The position numbers and the translations under genes were made by a program. The notes under the pieces are model-generated. The model did not search any database. It saw only the letters and a list, made by a program, of their open reading frames with translations, and was not told where the DNA came from. This document shows positions 26,814 through 35,489 of a stretch of 64,000 bases of DNA, piece after piece. The DNA comes from an uncultured Odoribacter sp. GTDB taxonomy: Bacteria > Bacteroidota > Bacteroidia > Bacteroidales > Marinifilaceae. The stretch's first letter is position 1, and every line of letters begins with the position of its first letter. Location of the stretch: contig CAJTPD010000001.1 in NCBI GenBank assembly GCA_910578105.1, positions 529,367 to 593,366 on the forward strand, written 5' to 3'.

Positions 26814-28889
26814 ATGAAAAAAAACATAATTTCTCTTGCACTTATATTATCCCTGATGGCATGCAATGACAATACGGAAAAAACAACAGAAACCAAGGGA
26901 TACAAAACTCCGGCGGACCTAAAACTGCCATCAGATGTGATGACCCCTGAAATACTCTGGTCCTTCGGACGCATAGGAAATGTCTGCGTATCTCCCGACG
27001 GCAGCCATGCTGTCTATGACGTGACCTATTTCAACAAAGAAAAAGACCGGGGATACACCGACCTGTATTTGCTGAATCTGAAAGACGGGAAATCCATCCA
27101 ACTGACCGATACGGAATACAACGAATCGGACGCCAACTGGACTCCCGACGGGAAATACATCACATACTTAGCCAAAGGCCAATTGTGGGAAATGAATCCG
27201 GACGGTAGCAACCCGCGACAAATCACCAATATCGAAGAAGGTATAAACGGATATGTTTATGCACCGGACATGTCCAAAATCGTTTACCTTAAAGAGGTCA
27301 AACTTGAACCTACCGTTCAGGACCTGCACCCGGATTTACCGAAAGCCCAGGCACGGATTATCAATGACCAGTTTTACCGCCACTGGAATGATTGGGTAGA
27401 TGCCTATACGCATTTATTTGTTGCAGATTATACACCATCAAAACAAATCACTACAGGAAGGGACATTATGGAAGGTGAACACTGGGAATCCCCTGTGCGT
27501 CCCTGGGGAGGCACAGAGCAATTGGCCTGGACCAAAGATGGCAAAAAACTGATTTACACCTGCCGGAAAAAAACAGGAATCGACTATGCGGAATCCACTA
27601 ATACGGACCTGTACGCCTATAACACGGAGAATGGCAAAACCACCAATCTGACAGAGGGAATGACAGGATATGACAAAAATCCGGTTATCTCGCCCAATGG
27701 TCAATACATGGCGTGGGAAAGCATGGAACGGGACGGATATGAAGCAGACAAAATCCGGTTGTTTGTTATGGACCTGAATACCGGAAAAAAACAGGACTTT
27801 ACGGAAGGATTTAACCAGAATGCCGAAGGACTGAAATGGGGAGACGACCACACGATTTGGTTTATCTCCGACTGGCATGCCACTGACGAAATTTATTCGC
27901 TGGATATTACCACCGGAAAAATCAACAAACACACAGAGGGAACACACAATTATACTTCCGTCATTCCTGCGGGGGAAACGCTCATTGCTACAAAAGTTTC
28001 CATGAGCAAACCCGCCGAAATCTACCGGGTAGACCCAAAAACCGGCAAAGAAGAAGAATTGTCTTTCGTCAATAAACCCATTCTGGACCAATTGACCATG
28101 GGCAAAGTAGAAAAACGCTGGGTGAAAACTACTGACAAAAAAGACATGCTGGTATGGATGATATACCCTCCCCACTTTGATCCGAATAAAAAATATCCGG
28201 CCCTTCTCTACTGTGAGGGCGGTCCGCAAAGTACGGTAAGTCAATTCTGGAGTTACCGCTGGAACTTCCAGCAAATGGCAGCCAACGGTTACATCATCGT
28301 TGCGCCCAATCGTCGGGGACTTCCGGGTTTCGGACAAGAATGGCTGGAGCAAATCAGCGGAGATTATTCCGGACAGAACATCAAGGACTACCTGTCGGCT
28401 ATTGACGATGCTAAAAAAGAGCCTTATATCGACGAAAATCGTCTGGGGTGTGTCGGTGCCTCTTATGGCGGATATTCCGTATATTATCTGGCAGGACACC
28501 ATAACAAACGTTTCAAGGCATTCATCGCCCACTGTGGTATTTTCGACCTGAAAATGCAGTACAACACCACCGAAGAAATGTGGTTCGCCAACTGGGACAT
28601 GGGTGGCGCACCTTGGGAAAAAAACAACAAAGTGGCACAACGCACATTTGCCAATTCCCCCGACCTTTTTGTAGGCAACTGGGATACTCCCATCCTGGTT
28701 ATTCACGGTCAAAAAGATTTCCGCATCGACGTATCCCAGGGAATGGCAGCCTTTAACGCCGCCCGCATGCGCGGAATCCCGGCACAATACCTGTATTTCC
28801 CCAATGAGTGTCATTGGGTTACCGGTTGCCAGGACGGTATATTGTGGCAACGCACTTTCAAATCTTGGTTGGATAAGTGGTTGAAATAA
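26814..28889 (+). CDS. S9-family prolyl-oligopeptidase-like lipoprotein
   Basis: This 691-residue serine peptidase has a lipoprotein signal (LSLMAC, Cys at about 17). An N-terminal seven-bladed WD40/TolB-type propeller (repeats such as VCVSPDGSHAVYDV, NWTPDGKYITYLAKG and AWTKDGKKLIYTC) is followed by an alpha/beta-hydrolase domain. The nucleophile is Ser550 in GASYGGYS; the Asp lies in HGQKDFRID and the His in NECHW. Such enzymes trim peptides, here in the periplasm or on the outer membrane. Confidence 0.93.
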   Translation: MKKNIISLALILSLMACNDNTEKTTETKGYKTPADLKLPSDVMTPEILWSFGRIGNVCVSPDGSHAVYDVTYFNKEKDRGYTDLYLLNLKDGKSIQLTDTEYNESDANWTPDGKYITYLAKGQLWEMNPDGSNPRQITNIEEGINGYVYAPDMSKIVYLKEVKLEPTVQDLHPDLPKAQARIINDQFYRHWNDWVDAYTHLFVADYTPSKQITTGRDIMEGEHWESPVRPWGGTEQLAWTKDGKKLIYTCRKKTGIDYAESTNTDLYAYNTENGKTTNLTEGMTGYDKNPVISPNGQYMAWESMERDGYEADKIRLFVMDLNTGKKQDFTEGFNQNAEGLKWGDDHTIWFISDWHATDEIYSLDITTGKINKHTEGTHNYTSVIPAGETLIATKVSMSKPAEIYRVDPKTGKEEELSFVNKPILDQLTMGKVEKRWVKTTDKKDMLVWMIYPPHFDPNKKYPALLYCEGGPQSTVSQFWSYRWNFQQMAANGYIIVAPNRRGLPGFGQEWLEQISGDYSGQNIKDYLSAIDDAKKEPYIDENRLGCVGASYGGYSVYYLAGHHNKRFKAFIAHCGIFDLKMQYNTTEEMWFANWDMGGAPWEKNNKVAQRTFANSPDLFVGNWDTPILVIHGQKDFRIDVSQGMAAFNAARMRGIPAQYLYFPNECHWVTGCQDGILWQRTFKSWLDKWLK

Positions 28890-28926
28890 CCCATTCAATA
28901 AGAAAAAAAGTCCCCACTGACATGCA

Positions 28927-28958
28927 CCCCCGAAAGTTAGACAAAAAACTTTCGGGGG
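28927..28958. repeat. 12-bp GC-rich hairpin downstream of the S9 peptidase gene
   Basis: CCCCCGAAAGTT (28927-28938) pairs perfectly with AACTTTCGGGGG (28947-28958) around an 8-base loop. It can act as a terminator despite lacking a T-run. The sequence also looks like IS3-family end sequences with a GACC/CCCC-AAAGTT-AGAC pattern, so it may be an insertion-sequence scar; that reading is weak. Confidence 0.5.
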
Positions 28959-29033
28959 TATATGTATAACAAGAACATGATAATCCGATTACGATCCCGC
29001 TTGATAATAGGCGCACTACCGGATTATCATTCT

Positions 29034-29268
29034 TCAATAGTTTCCGGCCGTATTGACATTGTAATTATATCCGATGGAAAAGAAATCAAGGACTTTCAGC
29101 TCTATCATAATCGATACAAAGCGATTAAAGCGATAAGACACACCAGCATCAATCCCATCATTATAACCTCCCAATATCCCGACTTCCTCATATTCATCAA
29201 AATAACTATTATAGGCATAAAGTGCCATCGGACGGACTGTCCAGCGTTTACCCACTTCAAAACAGTAA
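29034..29268 (-). pseudogene. C-terminal remnant of a PorP/SprF-like outer-membrane protein
   Basis: After the stop at 29269-29271 the next minus-strand frame reads VRPMALYAYN ... VGILGGYNDGIDAGVSYRF ... VLDFFSIGYNYN and then stops. The succession xPxxLYxY, GVSYRF and IGYNYN fits the last strands of PorP/SprF proteins, which anchor T9SS substrates and are normally encoded directly after CHU_C-tailed proteins. The N-terminal two thirds are missing and no start codon or binding site precedes it. The family call is by pattern and moderately uncertain. Confidence 0.5.
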
Positions 29269-29415
29269 TTAACGCACAATTTCAACAAATCCTTTTTTTT
29301 TCTTTTGCTGCCTTCCATGTTTCGAATATGTCAGCACATAATAATAGGTCCCCACATTCAAATGTCCCATATCGAAATTACGTCCTTTTAATTTGCCCGG
29401 TTCACTTTCCTCTCT
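29269..29415 (-). pseudogene. C-terminal tail of a CHU_C (type B) T9SS substrate
   Basis: This 48-codon stretch between two in-frame stops translates to REESEPGKLKGRNFDMGHL, then NVGTYYYVLTYSKHGRQ and KKKKGFVEIVR at the stop. GTYYYVL ... KGFVEIVR is the diagnostic end of gliding-motility-type C-terminal domains that direct proteins through the type IX system. Everything upstream of the tail is gone, replaced by the M60 peptidase gene 18 bp away. It is therefore a deletion remnant and should not be expressed as a functional protein. Confidence 0.6.
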
Positions 29416-29432
29416 TTAACAAAACGGAAATA

Positions 29433-30896
29433 TTATCTAAGCTTTGTTTGCGGAATACGTTCGGTAAAACAATCCGGAATTATAGTAACATCCCATTTTT
29501 CCCAAAATTTCTCGCCCTGATACTTAGGTAATGTAGCCATATCGGCAGCACCCAAAGAACTGTATTTTATTCCCCAAAAATCAAAGAAAGGACGCAAATC
29601 GGCATTTGCATATTCACAAACCCTTTTGCAAAAGAAGTCTCTTCTGGAATCATTGGAAGAAGTCACCACCGCGGCAATTTCATCCGGTAATTCCCTCGCG
29701 CATTTGCTCAGATAAGCATACAATCGCCATCCGTATTGCTGGGCAAGCTGGCAAAAAGGAATTAAACGACTATCATGACTCAGATCGGTATCAAAATTTC
29801 GCTGCGCTTGTTCTATCTTTTGTAACTGGTCAATAAATCCCTGCCATTTGGCAGTACGTGATTCTCCCCAGGTATTACGCAGCCGGTTCCCCGCATATAA
29901 AGCATGGAAATTATTGGAAACCTCTCCCAAAACTCCCCACTTCCAGCAAGCCACCTGATAAGTATGCCCAACCTCATGATAAAATCCCCAGGATTCTCCC
30001 TCATTCTGCATACTTTCCATATTAACAGCCCTTTTGGCATACCTTTCTCCTCCAAACATACTGGGATAGCTGGCATAAGCAGCTCCTGCGTGAATCTGTA
30101 TGTCCTGCACACAACGGGAAGGAAACTCCGGTGAACGATGCAACCAAAGTGAAGCCGTATCTGAAAGCCCGTGAAAAGCATTAAAATCAGTTACCAGCGT
30201 TTCATCGTAAAATTTCATTAAAGTCTTCGGCCTTTTCAAAGTTTTCAATATCTTAGTAGACATAGACCAAATTACCCGCTCACAGCCAATCTCAGCAAAA
30301 GGTACCGTAGTTGAGGCTATTTCCCTTTTCCAGGCAGCCGGCCTGGTCTTTCCCAAAACAAAATCAGGAGACTTCACCGCACCACTGATAATAAAGGTTT
30401 CCGGTACTGCAAAAGGTTCTTCCGGAATAATATAGATATTCCCCCCATTTATATTATACAGACAGGTTGTATCCCCATCCTTTAATTCTTTCACTTCATA
30501 AGTTTTTGGCAAACGCTTCCAAGGTTTATTTTTCTCCCGCAAAACACTGCCTGAAGCTCCGATCCGGCACAAAACCTTCTTTCCCTGTAAAGAAGCCGGT
30601 TTTGTCACACAAATAATTTCACAAGGAGGTGCATACAGACCTGTCGAAAACCAAGGGCGATGCCCGGTCAGGGAAAAACGGGACGAAGTATGCATCGGAC
30701 GATATGCGCCATCTATTTTTACCGCAAAATTTTTTAGCCTCTTTTCACTGTCTCCAACCAATCCCGGCCACTTTTTCACTACTTCCAAAACAGAATCGGA
30801 TACCGCCACTTTCCGGACAGTCCATGCTACATCATTCATTTTACAGTTCCAAAAACAAAAACTTAGCACAATCAATAACAAAATCCTGGATACCAT
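29433..30896 (-). CDS. M60-family (enhancin-like) metallopeptidase lipoprotein
   Basis: This 487-residue predicted lipoprotein has a signal ending in FWNC (Cys at about 18). The gluzincin motif HEVGHTYQ has His307, Glu308 and His311, followed by a downstream Glu in GEVSNNF. M60-like enzymes of gut Bacteroidetes cleave heavily O-glycosylated mucin-type proteins. The region before the catalytic domain resembles the beta-sandwich that precedes M60 domains. Host-glycoprotein digestion is inferred from the family. Confidence 0.85.
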   Translation of the reverse strand: MVSRILLLIVLSFCFWNCKMNDVAWTVRKVAVSDSVLEVVKKWPGLVGDSEKRLKNFAVKIDGAYRPMHTSSRFSLTGHRPWFSTGLYAPPCEIICVTKPASLQGKKVLCRIGASGSVLREKNKPWKRLPKTYEVKELKDGDTTCLYNINGGNIYIIPEEPFAVPETFIISGAVKSPDFVLGKTRPAAWKREIASTTVPFAEIGCERVIWSMSTKILKTLKRPKTLMKFYDETLVTDFNAFHGLSDTASLWLHRSPEFPSRCVQDIQIHAGAAYASYPSMFGGERYAKRAVNMESMQNEGESWGFYHEVGHTYQVACWKWGVLGEVSNNFHALYAGNRLRNTWGESRTAKWQGFIDQLQKIEQAQRNFDTDLSHDSRLIPFCQLAQQYGWRLYAYLSKCARELPDEIAAVVTSSNDSRRDFFCKRVCEYANADLRPFFDFWGIKYSSLGAADMATLPKYQGEKFWEKWDVTIIPDCFTERIPQTKLR

Positions 30897-31259
30897 ATTG
30901 CATATATTAATTATTTATTTCCCCACCCTTCGCGCCCAATTTATTTTGCAATAATATCCATTCTTTCTTTATATACATGAATTTTTACCATTCATAGACA
31001 ACTTCTAAAAAAAGAAAGATAAAATTTACAATCAACCTTTCTATATATTAATTTTCATCAACCAAAAGACACAGATAAAAGAAATAAAGAACAACTATGA
31101 CATTGACAATTTTTTCAGTAAAAAAAACTTTATTGCTTTCCACACAAATCTCTGAACTTTACAAACAGAAACGACAAAAGACCAGAAAACACCAGCGCGA
31201 CAAACAATTTTCATTGTTCATCGCGCTGACATTTATACACTTGATCCAGTAAAAACTAA
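30897..31259. other. gene-free 363-bp stretch
   Basis: This A/T-rich spacer holds no convincing gene. A 51-codon frame from 31097 exists but lacks a recognisable start signal. The only structure is the hairpin at 31193-31228. The 5' part is presumably the promoter and leader of the M60 gene. Confidence 0.5.
31193..31228 (-). terminator. hairpin downstream of the DUF2795 gene
   Basis: CAGCGCGA (31193-31200) pairs with TCGCGCTG (31221-31228), and inside it AACAAT pairs with ATTGTT (31203-31208 with 31213-31218). On the minus strand it is followed by GTGTTTTCTGGTCTTTTG, moderately T-rich, so it probably ends the DUF2795 transcript. Confidence 0.55.
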
Positions 31260-31481
31260 TCAATATTCGTCTTCGTTGAAGAAAAAATCATCTTTACTGG
31301 GATAATCCGGCCAAATATCCTCAATACTCTCGAAGATTTCCTCATCGTCTTCTATATCCTGAAGATTTTCAATGACCTCCATGGGTGCTCCCGAACGAAT
31401 AGCGTAATCAATCAATTCATCTTTGGATGCAGGCCATGGTGCATCTTCCAATTTTGAAGCAAGTTCCAGTGTCCAATACAT
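31260..31481 (-). CDS. DUF2795 small acidic protein
   Basis: This 73-residue protein opens MYWTLELASKLEDAPWPASK and contains DELIDYAIRSGAP, the DUF2795 signature, then a very acidic tail (EDDEEIFESIEDIWPDYPS). It is highly conserved in Bacteroidetes but its function is unknown; the fold is predicted to be a small helical, possibly nucleic-acid-associated domain. It is monocistronic, with an exact -7 box 35 bp upstream and its own hairpin downstream. Confidence 0.85.
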   Translation of the reverse strand: MYWTLELASKLEDAPWPASKDELIDYAIRSGAPMEVIENLQDIEDDEEIFESIEDIWPDYPSKDDFFFNEDEY

Positions 31482-31516
31482 AGTATAGCGTTTTTAGCGT
31501 TTCCTTAAAATTTTCG

Positions 31517-31524
31517 CAAAAGTA
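31517..31524 (-). promoter_or_regulatory. -7 box of the DUF2795 gene
   Basis: TACTTTTG on the minus strand matches TAnnTTTG exactly. Confidence 0.55.
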
Positions 31525-31617
31525 TATCTTTTAGTGAAATAAACAATAATAAATCAACAAATTAACATCCGTTTTTTCAAACTCTTCCTCTTTACAACGT
31601 CATAAACCAGACTAAAG

Positions 31618-32487
31618 TTACACTTCTAAAGGCTCCATATGTATTGTAGCATCCATATTCATCTTTACCTTTATTTCCTGTTCTATCAACGTCACCTTGG
31701 CATGAGTTGTCCGGACAGTCTCTTCTCCCGGAACTTTCACATGAAAAGTAAATTCCGTATGATCCCCATAATTATGAATATGAAAATGATGCGGATAAGC
31801 TTGTTCTCCCATCACAACTCTTACAATTTCTTTCACCTCAAACACAATTTCCTCCGAAGGCTCCTCACCCAATATTTTATTCACTGCTTCGCGGATAATG
31901 CCATAAGCAGCATAAAAAAGCATCAGAGAAACAACAATTCCCAAAGCAGCATCAATCCACCAAAAATAACAGCTCAAAAACAGTCCGGCCAATACAACCG
32001 CCGAAGACAACGCATCGCTCCGATGATGCCAGCCATCCGCTTTTACAGAAACATTTCCCGTCAAACGGGCAATATAAAAAGCATATTGTGCCAATCCCTC
32101 CTTACAAACAATAGAAACAACAGTTACCACATAAGCCAACCACCCAAAATGAGCTGCTTCCTGCTCCTGCAATTTGGAAACAGCATCTTTGACAAATTCA
32201 ATCCCTGCCAATACCAGCAACATAGCAATTATTAAAGCTGAAATCTGCTCCCAGCGTCCATGCCCAAAAGGATGCGCTTTATCCGGTTTACGCGACGAAA
32301 GTCTGATACTTACAATCACTACGACAGATGTTAAAGAATCAGACAACGTATGCCACGCATCAGCAGTTAAAGCTACTGATGCAGACACAATCCCTGCATA
32401 ATATTTCAAAACAAAAAGAAGGAAATTCAATACAACAGAAACCACTCCCTCCCGGTACCCAAAATGCAATTTAGTATTATCACTCAT
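31618..32487 (-). CDS. cation diffusion facilitator (CDF) metal exporter
   Basis: This inner-membrane proton/metal antiporter has about six membrane segments and a cytoplasmic C-terminal domain. The two metal-site signatures are TADAWHTLSDS (TM2) and KADGWHHRSDALSS (TM5). Substrate is probably zinc, iron or manganese and cannot be fixed here. I chose the ATG at 32487 (289 residues), which overlaps the end of the ClC gene by 8 bp and makes the two translationally coupled. A longer frame from 32562 lies inside ClC. Confidence 0.9.
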   Translation of the reverse strand: MSDNTKLHFGYREGVVSVVLNFLLFVLKYYAGIVSASVALTADAWHTLSDSLTSVVVIVSIRLSSRKPDKAHPFGHGRWEQISALIIAMLLVLAGIEFVKDAVSKLQEQEAAHFGWLAYVVTVVSIVCKEGLAQYAFYIARLTGNVSVKADGWHHRSDALSSAVVLAGLFLSCYFWWIDAALGIVVSLMLFYAAYGIIREAVNKILGEEPSEEIVFEVKEIVRVVMGEQAYPHHFHIHNYGDHTEFTFHVKVPGEETVRTTHAKVTLIEQEIKVKMNMDATIHMEPLEV

Positions 32488-34258
32488 CAGAGAAATGCTG
32501 TAAAACCCTGCGGTAAGTATTAAAAATTTTAGCCTTAGAAACAAAACCAATATATCTTTCATCCTCTATAACCGGCAAGTTCCAGGCATGCGTATCCTCA
32601 AATTTTTTCATCACCACATCCATCGTATCATTGATATTTACAATAGTAGGAGGCGTGGTCATAAAATCACGCACAAAGGTTTTATCGTATAAATCCTGAT
32701 TAAACATGATTTTACGAATATCATCCAGCAGGACAATCCCCAATAAAGCATCATTCTGATCAATAACCGGAAAGATATTCCGGCAAGAACGGGAAACCTT
32801 TTTTACCAGATCGCCCAAAGTTGCATCCACTGATATGGTCTGCAAATCAGTCTCTATTACTTTATTCAGCTTCATTAAAGTCAGCACTGCCTTATCTTTA
32901 TTATGAGTAATCAGATCACCTTTCATTGCCAACCGACGGGCATAAATTGAATAAGGTTCCATTCCTCGTCCGGTCAAATGAGCTGTCACAGAAGTAATCA
33001 TCAAAGGTACAAGCAAACTATACCCACTCGTAATCTCAGCAATCAGAAACATGGCAGTCAAAGGAGAATTCATTACTCCCGACATTACTCCTGCCATACC
33101 TGCCAATACAAAATAACTCACCGGAACCTGAATAATGCCTGTCATATTGATCAGAGTAGCTATTAAAAACCCGGTTACACCTCCGGTAAACAAACTGGGA
33201 GCAAACACTCCGCCTACTCCCCCGCTGCCATTGGTCAACGCCGTGGCAAATACTTTCAGAAAAACAAGTCCGACCACATACAAAACCAAAACAAAAGCAT
33301 AATTCCGGAAATCAAAAAAATAAGTATTATTCAATAAAGCATCGGCGTTACCAGTCAGCAAATCACCCAGCGACAAATAACCTTCACCATACAACGGAGG
33401 AAAGATATAAATCAATAATCCCAACAAAGTTCCACCCGTTAAAATCCGTTTAAACTGACTTTTAATTCCGGTAATCCATTTCTCAATCTGGATATTCAAC
33501 CGGATAAAATAAACAGACACCAAACCACAAAAAATTCCCAGAATAATATAATAAGGTACATTTGCCAAAGCAAAATGTTCACGCACAGCAAATTCAAGCA
33601 CAACTCCCTTGCCCATCATAAAATAGACAATCACATAGGAAGAGATGGCAGAAATCATCAAAGGTACTAGTGAAGCCATTGTCAAATCCAGCATCAGAAC
33701 CTCAAGAGTAAAGACAATGCCGGCAATCGGAGCTTTGAAAATGCCGGCAATTGCTCCTGCTGTACCACAACCAATCATTAAAGTCATCACCTTGTAATTC
33801 ATCCGGAAAAAACGGGCCAGGTTCGAACCAATAGACGCACCTGTCAATACAATAGTTGCCTCTGTTCCCACCGAACCACCAAAACCAATCGTTATGGTAC
33901 TGGCCACCATCGAAGAGTAATTGTTATGAGGTTTAATAATGCTATTCTGTCGCGAAATCGCATATAAAACCTTAGTTACCCCGTGACTAATATCCTCTCT
34001 TACAAAATAACGAACAAACAAAGAAGTCAACCAGATACCAATAAAAGGCAAAATAAAAAATAGCAAACTCCCGCTATCTATCTGAAGCCGTTCAGTAATA
34101 AACTGGTGAGTATAATGAACAGAATTTTTCAAAAATACCCCTGCCAGTCCTGTGATAATACCTACCAACAGGCTCAGGACAATGATAAAATTTCTTTCCT
34201 TAATGTGGCGTACACGCCAACTTAAAAAGCGTACATACCAATTATTCCACCACGACAT
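32480..34258 (-). CDS. ClC-family chloride channel/transporter with CBS domains
   Basis: This is a ClC protein of about 592 residues with some ten membrane helices followed by two CBS domains (about the last 140 residues, for example TFVRDFMTTPPTIVNINDT). Ion-path motifs are GFGGSVGTEATIVLTGASIG, holding the gating Glu position, and GGVGGVFAPSLFTGG. The N-terminus is cytoplasmic and basic. I prefer the ATG at 34258 (MSWWNNWY); an ATG at 34303 adds 15 residues. It overlaps the CDF exporter gene, suggesting linked ion homeostasis. Confidence 0.92.
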   Translation of the reverse strand: MSWWNNWYVRFLSWRVRHIKERNFIIVLSLLVGIITGLAGVFLKNSVHYTHQFITERLQIDSGSLLFFILPFIGIWLTSLFVRYFVREDISHGVTKVLYAISRQNSIIKPHNNYSSMVASTITIGFGGSVGTEATIVLTGASIGSNLARFFRMNYKVMTLMIGCGTAGAIAGIFKAPIAGIVFTLEVLMLDLTMASLVPLMISAISSYVIVYFMMGKGVVLEFAVREHFALANVPYYIILGIFCGLVSVYFIRLNIQIEKWITGIKSQFKRILTGGTLLGLLIYIFPPLYGEGYLSLGDLLTGNADALLNNTYFFDFRNYAFVLVLYVVGLVFLKVFATALTNGSGGVGGVFAPSLFTGGVTGFLIATLINMTGIIQVPVSYFVLAGMAGVMSGVMNSPLTAMFLIAEITSGYSLLVPLMITSVTAHLTGRGMEPYSIYARRLAMKGDLITHNKDKAVLTLMKLNKVIETDLQTISVDATLGDLVKKVSRSCRNIFPVIDQNDALLGIVLLDDIRKIMFNQDLYDKTFVRDFMTTPPTIVNINDTMDVVMKKFEDTHAWNLPVIEDERYIGFVSKAKIFNTYRRVLQHFSDE

Positions 34259-34348
34259 AATATAATACCATTTACCAATGCTCTCACTTCCCGATATACC
34301 CATACCTTAACAAATATGGCAAGCAGCTATACATTGGTACATTAACCA

Positions 34349-35476
34349 TCATTTCTTTTTGATGCTTTTAAGAGCTCCAAAACGGGGATAAAACTCCAAA
34401 ATCAACCCTTCATTAACAATAACATCCACCGGAAATCTTTTGATTTCCCCCAATTGCGGAACAATTGTCTGCAAACTCATAATTTTTTCCTTCCCTTTCA
34501 TCAATTGCAACTCACCGACAGCCGGAACACGATAGTATACAGCCAATGCATTATCCCCCGCGGCAACCGGCTTGGAAGCAGGTACTGTAACTTCAGAAAC
34601 TTTCAAAGAATAGGCTATGGCAGAAACATTTTTTATATCCTGAATTCCTCCTTTTTCCGAAAAGCGGAATGCAACTACCGGTTCGTCCACACTCACCGGT
34701 ATGCAAGTTACTACCCTTTTCACTTGCCGTTTTTCCGTTTTTCCCATAAACAAACTTAAGTAATTGGACTCCATTCTGTCAAATTCTTTTAGAATAATCT
34801 CTAAAGACTTACCGTCCGGCACACTATTCTCCGCAGCCAGCAATTTTACTCTTTCGGAACGAATCCGGAAAATTTCACTCACTGCTTCTTTCACATTATC
34901 TGTTTCAGTCTTGGGTATATAACGTATAATCGGATCCCAGATTTTTTTCATTTCCCCGTCAACTTCCTGATAAGTATAATTGGTATCCAATACTTCTTTC
35001 AGGTGATTATAGGTATTCAGCTTCACAATAGCTATCTCCTCACTTTCACTCCTGACATCCTCCGAATATTTCATTTCATTCAATTCAGTACAAACCTCAG
35101 GAGCTCCGCCACCGGAGACTCCAGCCAGAAAACCTTCTGCACTCAAAGACAGCATTACCGGTGTATACTCATTAGTAGCAGAAACAGAATAAACAGCCTT
35201 TTCATCCGGTATATATTGAGGTTTTATATCTATTTTTTTTATTTCCCAACGCTCCCCGGCCTGAGTAATCTCCGGTTTCAATCTCAGCTCCTTTTCTGCA
35301 TAACTGCTATAAGGTCCCGGAATAAACCGGGTACATTCCAACGTCACCTCTATATTGTAAGCTACCTTTGGCAAACAATAATTGACATTTACCAAAGTGC
35401 TGAGTTCTTTCTTTTTCTGAGCCCCTGCCGTAAAAAACATCACCAGCATGAACAAGATAATTAATACGTTTTTCAT
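34349..35476 (-). CDS. DUF4831-family exported protein
   Basis: This 375-residue protein has a cleavable signal peptide (FFTAGAQ at about 15-21) and the start NVNYCLPKVAYNIEVTLECT, typical of Bacteroidetes DUF4831 proteins. The rest is beta-rich with no catalytic motif visible. It lies 13 bp after the nnr gene, so it is probably in the same transcript. Its function is unknown. Confidence 0.75.
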   Translation of the reverse strand: MKNVLIILFMLVMFFTAGAQKKKELSTLVNVNYCLPKVAYNIEVTLECTRFIPGPYSSYAEKELRLKPEITQAGERWEIKKIDIKPQYIPDEKAVYSVSATNEYTPVMLSLSAEGFLAGVSGGGAPEVCTELNEMKYSEDVRSESEEIAIVKLNTYNHLKEVLDTNYTYQEVDGEMKKIWDPIIRYIPKTETDNVKEAVSEIFRIRSERVKLLAAENSVPDGKSLEIILKEFDRMESNYLSLFMGKTEKRQVKRVVTCIPVSVDEPVVAFRFSEKGGIQDIKNVSAIAYSLKVSEVTVPASKPVAAGDNALAVYYRVPAVGELQLMKGKEKIMSLQTIVPQLGEIKRFPVDVIVNEGLILEFYPRFGALKSIKKK

Positions 35477-35489
35477 CTCTTCTTATAAA

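Noticed and set aside
27438..28898. A 486-codon open frame on the minus strand opposite the S9 peptidase gene
   Set aside because: It is fully antisense to a gene with intact catalytic motifs. The translated protein has the low-complexity look of shadow coding and no recognisable domain.
28927..28958. Hairpin as a definite insertion-sequence end
   Set aside because: It resembles IS3-type ends, but no second end, target duplication or transposase fragment was found, so it is reported only as a hairpin.
28962..29531. A 189-codon plus-strand frame over the T9SS remnant
   Set aside because: The minus strand gives recognisable CHU_C and PorP-like motifs here, while this frame does not resemble anything.
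31097..31259. A 51-codon frame MTLTIFSVKK... in the gap before the DUF2795 gene
   Set aside because: It runs through a hairpin and lacks a promoter or binding site; the basic, low-complexity product looks random.
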